Shown: positions 8,870-13,000 of the stretch, piece after piece
Numbering within the stretch: position 1 is the first letter of the stretch
Layout: every line of letters begins with the position of its first letter
Source of the DNA: Cristatella mucedo
Lineage: Eukaryota > Bryozoa > Phylactolaemata > Cristatellidae
Direction of reading: 5' to 3'
DNA: 13,000 nt
NCBI GenBank assembly: GCA_009760855.2
Contig: WPIO01000012.1
Location: 5,604,501 to 5,617,500 of the forward strand
Translations under genes and position numbers: made by a program
The notes under the pieces: model-generated
The model's database searches: none
Seen by the model: the letters and a program-made list of their open reading frames with translations, nothing else
What the model was told of the DNA's origin: nothing

Positions 8870-9850
8870 CATTTGGCGACGACCTAGCTGGGCGTAGGCA
8901 AAAGAAAGCCGGATTAATTAACCTTAATTAGAGATCCGTCTAGTACATTAGCAAGATTTTGATAACTACACATATTTTTTTTAAGCGATACCATCCTGAT
9001 ACTGCTGATACATCCTGATACAACCACTGCTCTGATGATGTTTCTGCAGCTCAGTAGACTCTGAGAAGACGATTTCGTGCTCGATATATGCATTCTAAGC
9101 TTTGTACGACAATGTTCCGCAACAATTTCCAGCCTTTGGATGTAATCGTTTTCTATGCAGCGTCCGTGCGTCAGCGCACGCTTCCCAGAGCCACGAGGGC
9201 TCCAGCGCAGATGCCGAATCTCCCTCGCTCCCAGCGCGCGGGCTGGCGGGCGACGAGATCGCCGCTCCGTGAACCGCTCTGTCTCCGCCGCATCGTCGCA
9301 TGCGCGTGCTCGCATCGTCGGCCGCCCCTCGAGCTGCTCCGCGGCCCGCTGATGGTCAGCTGATGGTCAGCTGATGGTCAGCTTCGTCTCGTGCTGCGCT
9401 GCATCTTCGTCTGCTTCGCTCTGCTCAATCGCAGGGCGAACGACGGCGGCAGCAGCTTCTAGAGAGATGCAAGCAGAGGAGACTCGCCATCGGATGCGGC
9501 TCACCCTACTTGTCTGGCCGAGAGCGGATTTTCTACTCAGAGCGGCTGTGCTGGCGCTCGGTCACGCGGTTAGTCAGAGTGGTAAGACAGCGGCGAGCGC
9601 GGAGTTGGACAGTACGTAGAGCTTGTTTTAGCGAGAGCGTCTGAGGCGCCCCGAGATTTGAACGTTGTCGTCAAGCCACTTTCAGTAATCAACTACTAAT
9701 AGCTACCGTGCAGAATTGATTTTCTTGACCATTTCAAGACTTCAGCTAGTATATGCTCTGTGGAGGGTTTCTAGCACCATTTTTTACTGTACAGTTTGAA
9801 AAAAGCAACCTTAACGTAAACTAAGGCTTAGAATGACTGAGTGAAGAAAA
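8870..9850. other. No gene recognised
   Basis: The first part (to about 9,130) is AT-rich. Then comes a GC-rich stretch (about 9,160-9,620) with overlapping frames of up to 133 codons on both strands, none with a recognisable domain. It contains the 3 x 11-bp tandem repeat listed separately. The last part is AT-rich again. Confidence 0.4.
9349..9381 (+). repeat. 11-bp tandem repeat, three perfect copies
   Basis: CTGATGGTCAG at 9349-9359, 9360-9370 and 9371-9381, all identical. The unit holds CAGCTG (E-box) at each junction. A unit that is not a multiple of three argues against a coding role. It probably arose recently by replication slippage. Confidence 0.95.
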
Positions 9851-10022
9851 ATACTAGTTTATTTAACAAACTCTTTTGTATAGCGGCAGAAGAGCCTTTG
9901 CGGCTATCCGCACCACTTGCAGTGGCAATAAAGGAATGGCCACCGCAGGATTCGAACCCACGACTTCGGGACCGAGGTCGTGAAAAGCAACCGCCTTACC
10001 TAGTGTGCCATCACGGGCTCAC
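9850..10022 (-). mobile_element. tRNA-derived SINE, family B
   Basis: On the minus strand the head starts near GAGCCCGTGATGGCACACTA. Box A is TGGCACACTAGG (plus 9999-10010), and box B is a perfect GGTTCGAATCC (plus 9948-9958). A tRNA-like T-arm can be drawn with weak pairs, but the acceptor stem does not close, so it is not a functional tRNA gene. The body continues past GTGCGGATAGCCGCAAAGG to CTGCCGCTATACAAAAGAGT. The end CGCTATACAAA matches the tail of family A although the head is different. Both may use the same LINE machinery (inference). Confidence 0.7.
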
Positions 10023-10940
10023 CAAAGAGCTTTTCTATTTAGACCGGACGCCTTGGGGAACTCGGATTGTGGTTGTAGTCTCATTAAATGTTCTCTGGGC
10101 AGGTCTAAAGGCACAAAAGAAACAAAAATTCCAGGAAATCATATTCGTTCGAAGAATGTCGTTTGGGCTCACCGGTGGTTTTATTGCACAGTATGTTGCT
10201 GTAGTTTGGGTCAGGAGCGTTGTAACGACTAGAATTTCAGCCACCGAACCAAATTTGTGACCAGTAAAGCGGCTTAGTGTCTTGCGTTGCTCTCTATATT
10301 TAGAGCAGCTTCAGTTAATGTAACAAAGCTACAAGTGTGAGCTTAAAATTGCGTAAGATATTAACAACAGCCCACGAACGAGAGACTCCATCGTGTCGTG
10401 GAATATCAGAAGCGGGAGAGCACTTTATCCCATCTCAAGAGAAAAACCAGACGTCACGTCCGTTGTTAACGTTGTTAACAAGTGTGCGCTTCACATCGCC
10501 AACGACGCTGCGTGACGACACTGCTTGAGCGCTCACGCCAGCCCCCAAGCAGCCATCATGAGAGCTTGGCACTTCAGACTTGCCGGCCAGGCAAAGCTAC
10601 GCCGATACGCAATTTTGTATTGGTTGGTTGGCGCACTCCAAAGTACTAGACTTTTCAGGCACTGCGGCGAGCGATCCGTGGCGGGCAGCGTATGGGACGA
10701 TCGCAGCGTGCTTCCGCTGCAGCCTCCACCGCCGCCATAGGTGCTGTGCTGTGCTCCATCGGCCACTAACGGCCGACTCTTCGGTAGAACGGTAGAATCT
10801 TCCAATTAGTATCTTCCAAGCGAGTAGCGAAAACCGGTCGTCGGTGTCGGCTGTTCGTCAGCTGGTAAGCGCTGGTTTGCGGCCAGCGGCGGCGGCTGCT
10901 GCTAACAGCTGCAGTCCGCTTCATCGCTTCCGAATGGAGG
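10023..10940. other. No gene recognised
   Basis: Frames of up to 139 codons cross the SINE and have no family signature. Around 10,550-10,740 a plus-strand ATG frame of about 60 codons begins MRAWHFRLAG and ends in a short proline run. It shows no domain and is not called. GTAAGC at 10865-10870 follows CAGCTG and resembles a splice donor, with no exon to attach it to. Confidence 0.35.
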
Positions 10941-11070
10941 GATGGCTGGTCGACGTCACTCGGGTAACAACAGTGCACCAGTTCACGGCGGGGTTTCGAA
11001 CCAGACCTCCTTGGACGCCGTTGCTACATTTAGGGTCTATGCAGACAGCCTATTGCGCTAAGAATGCCTT
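10940..11070 (-). mobile_element. tRNA-like SINE head, diverged
   Basis: Minus strand box A TAGCGCAATAGG (plus 11049-11060) fits TRGYNNARYNGG fully. Box B GGTTCGAAACC (plus 10992-11002) is perfect, about 46 nt further on, within normal tRNA spacing. The arms do not form a convincing cloverleaf. No family A or B tail was found. It may be a third SINE family or a tRNA pseudogene; the boundaries are approximate. Confidence 0.4.
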
Positions 11071-12384
11071 TCTCCGGTTCTTCTGCTAAGTTATGCATTG
11101 CTCCGCCCGAGCGAGGCTGGGCCCCGATTTGCCGAAAACGAGCGTTTCAAACCGGATCGAATCTCTGTAAGCTCAATCTGTCTATCTACAAACTCTCTGT
11201 CTCCACCCGTTAATACATTGTTATGCATTTTGCGAACGTCTTTATCATCCTTCGCAGCAGTTTAAGTACGCTACGCCCGTATACTATTGCCGTTGCAAAA
11301 GGTCGGGGTGACCTACCGGTCCGGAGCTTCTGCAATATTTAGAATATGCCCTTTGGGGCGGCAGAACTGCAAGTCGTCTGAAAGCTACGGCACCAGTCGA
11401 GGCAAGCTACCCGATACACGAAGTGAGCTCGGCGCTGGAGAGAGCGGCAGCTTCCGGGATGCCTTCCCGGTACGCTCGTGGCTGCCCTCCGCAAACTCGC
11501 TTGACACACCCCCTCCCTCGGCGGAGACCGACGCTGGAGTGGCATGCCTCTTCCCCCCTCGGCACGACGCTTCCTAAGACTACCCTTAAGAGTGCGGCAA
11601 CCGTGCGATCGTGCTTCCTTTGCAACAAATTTAAAGTTCCTCGAAAGAGATTGAGTTCTCTGAGAGCTCTATGTCAAATGTATTATTGTTGTCATTATTA
11701 CGGTAGCCTCTCTAAGAAAAGCACACAAGCCCGCGTCGATAGAGGGTCCGACGGCGCATTTACGGTTTAGCTGATTTAGCAGCCTTATTTTCATCACACT
11801 GCCCTTAAGGGCTCGTCAGCCCCCTCTGCAAAAGGCTGGTGAGAGTATGCTCTTTGTTTTGCAGAGCTTTTTCTGATGCTCCGCGCTGCCCAAGTCTTGC
11901 CGCGCCCATAAGCCTCTGTAGACCCGGCTTATAAGAAATAGAGAGCTCCCATTTCCAGCGATAGTCGCTACCTGGCTGAAGGCTTTTTTTGTGCCTCGTC
12001 TAAAAGAAAAGCGGCGCAACGCTCCACCTGGAGAAGCAAGGTGAGGCTGATCTTCAAATGCTCGCCGCCCCGCAGGGCTCACCAATGCCACGCCAAAATT
12101 AAAGTAAACTAGCCACGCGCATCGCCCGAAGGGTGACGAGAGGCGCGCTCAAAGCCACGTTGGCCTCTAGCGGATACCCGCCGGTCACCGGCGGTGGACT
12201 CACGGGCCTCCATAGGAGGGCTCTAGGTGGCGTTGCCGGCAAGGCGCTGGCGGCACGCTCTGTCTTGGCCACTTTTCCAGAGGGATGGGGCAAAGACTGC
12301 GCTAGCCTCACGCCCGCGAGCCCGTTGGCAAGACTCTCTGTTCCTTATGTACGCACATGCAGTAATAAATAACTGCTTGCAATC
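11071..12384. other. No gene recognised
   Basis: A mix of AT-rich stretches (11,160-11,280; 11,630-11,800) and GC-richer stretches with overlapping frames of about 90-115 codons, none with a domain. AAG/GTGAGG at 12038-12046 resembles a splice donor but has no supported exon. A hairpin, ATAAGCC with GGCTTAT, lies near 11,908-11,935. Confidence 0.35.
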
Positions 12385-12540
12385 GAATTAGATAGCAGAG
12401 CTACGCCAGCACTGGTCTGCCTCCAATCTGGCCCAGACCCGAGTCGACGCGACTCCATAACCTAGCAGACGCCGTTCGAGCCGCTGCACTAGCGAACGAT
12501 TGAGCTGCCGGAAAACTGTACGCAGGCCATCTCGTAAAAT
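12385..12540 (-). mobile_element. Possible tRNA-derived SINE, family C
   Basis: On the minus strand TAGTGCAGCGG (plus 12481-12491) fits a box A. About 40 nt later GCGTCGACTCGG (plus 12439-12450) is a diverged box B, two bases from GGTTCGACTC. The unit ends in a short-repeat region GCAGTTATTTATTACTGC. It may be an old insertion in the intron upstream of the exon at 12604. Only one copy is visible here, so support is limited. Confidence 0.35.
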
Positions 12541-12603
12541 TGGCCGGCTCCGTCCGTGTCGGCGTCGCCATTTTGCCGTTGACGCGCACGCGGCCTTTTG
12601 CAG

Positions 12604-13000
12604 GGATTGGAGCCGAGGCTCGCTGGTATAGCATCTCGCTCCCCGAAGGAAGTCCGCTCGCGCTGACGTGTCGATTCGAAGTGGCGAGCCGCACGCGCTC
12701 GAGCGCGCTCGGCGTGTGCACGGATGCCAGAGGCCAGGCGTCGAGCGGCAGCGGCAAGGCTGTGTGCGCCGCCTGCGACGCGCCTGGCGGCTGCACGGCG
12801 AAGCTCGACGACGCCTTCCTGAGCAGCTTCTTTGAACTCGACTGCCCTCGGCGGCCGGCGGACAGCGCGGCGGCGGCGGCGTCGTCGGTCGCATTCGTGT
12901 ACGCTCGCACGAGCAACTTGACGCGAAGCGTGCGCGGAAACCAGACCTGCTGCTGGACGGCGGCGGCGACGGGAGCGTCGTGGAACCGCACAGGAGTGGG
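12604..13000 (+). CDS. Candidate exon of a secreted or membrane protein, Cys-rich, N-glycosylated, runs off the window
   Basis: CCTTTTGCAG at 12594-12603 is a good 3' splice site. The next two bases complete a codon (phase 1, common for extracellular modules). The frame from 12606 stays open to the window edge for 131 codons, while the other two plus frames stop. Codons are overwhelmingly G/C-ending, and this bias fades upstream of about 12,600, where a SINE-like stretch lies. There are eight Cys (residues 22, 38, 54, 57, 63, 80, 115, 116), including VCAACDAPGGC and TCCW. There are three N-glycosylation sequons at residues 104 (NLT), 112 (NQT) and 127 (NRT). The start, ARWYSISLPEGSPLALTCRF, has the feel of an extracellular beta-rich module. 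I cannot assign a family. The opposite strand is also open over this span and shares the same third positions, so strand choice rests on the splice site, Cys pattern and acidic residues. Confidence 0.5.

Noticed and set aside
9948-10010. A genuine tRNA gene on the minus strand
   Set aside because: Box B is perfect, but the acceptor stem does not close and the unit continues into a SINE-like body and tail.
12401-12991. A 196-codon minus-strand frame opposite the Cys-rich exon
   Set aside because: It shares third positions with the plus frame, so its G/C bias is inherited, and it runs into the SINE-like stretch. It is not excluded, but less likely.

Overview
This looks like a piece of an animal nuclear genome, probably a repeat-rich invertebrate. 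Three things point there. There are long dinucleotide microsatellites. There are tRNA-derived short interspersed elements (SINEs) with a LINE-like tail, and pogo/Tigger DNA transposons. The few convincing coding stretches are isolated, strongly G/C-ending at the third codon position, and flanked by plausible splice sites instead of being packed in operons. I cannot name the species; arthropod and mollusc are both possible. No ribosomal RNA gene, intact tRNA gene, CRISPR array or bacterial-type operon was seen.

Layout. 1-850: a GC-rich block with a 39-nt pyrimidine tract, a candidate splice acceptor and a 157-codon reading frame for a small single-pass membrane protein. 849-1846: no gene seen. 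1847-4672: a nest of two pogo/Tigger-type transposons. The inner 1,999-bp element (2118-4116) has terminal inverted repeats and TA target-site duplications, and carries a decayed transposase on the minus strand. The outer arms (1847-2117 and 4117-4672) look like a different Tigger-type element. 4903-5480: two minus-strand copies of one tRNA-derived SINE family. 5481-6612: no gene recognised; its 3' part is GC-rich. 6613-7140: a (GT)n array and then a 288-bp CT-rich array. 7141-8199: no firm gene. 8200-8315: a (CA)n array, followed at once by a third copy of the SINE (8388-8535). 8697-8869: a candidate first exon whose start resembles a mitochondrial presequence. 9850-11070: a second SINE family and another tRNA-like head. 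12385-12540: a possible further SINE. 12604-13000: an open, cysteine-rich, N-glycosylation-rich exon that runs off the window.

The three coding candidates show no functional link to each other and probably belong to different genes, or to exons of genes mostly outside the window. Most of the sequence is intergenic or intronic and built by transposition and microsatellite growth. I found no clearly novel system. The best second looks are the nested transposons, the SINE families that share a tail, and the three partial coding exons.
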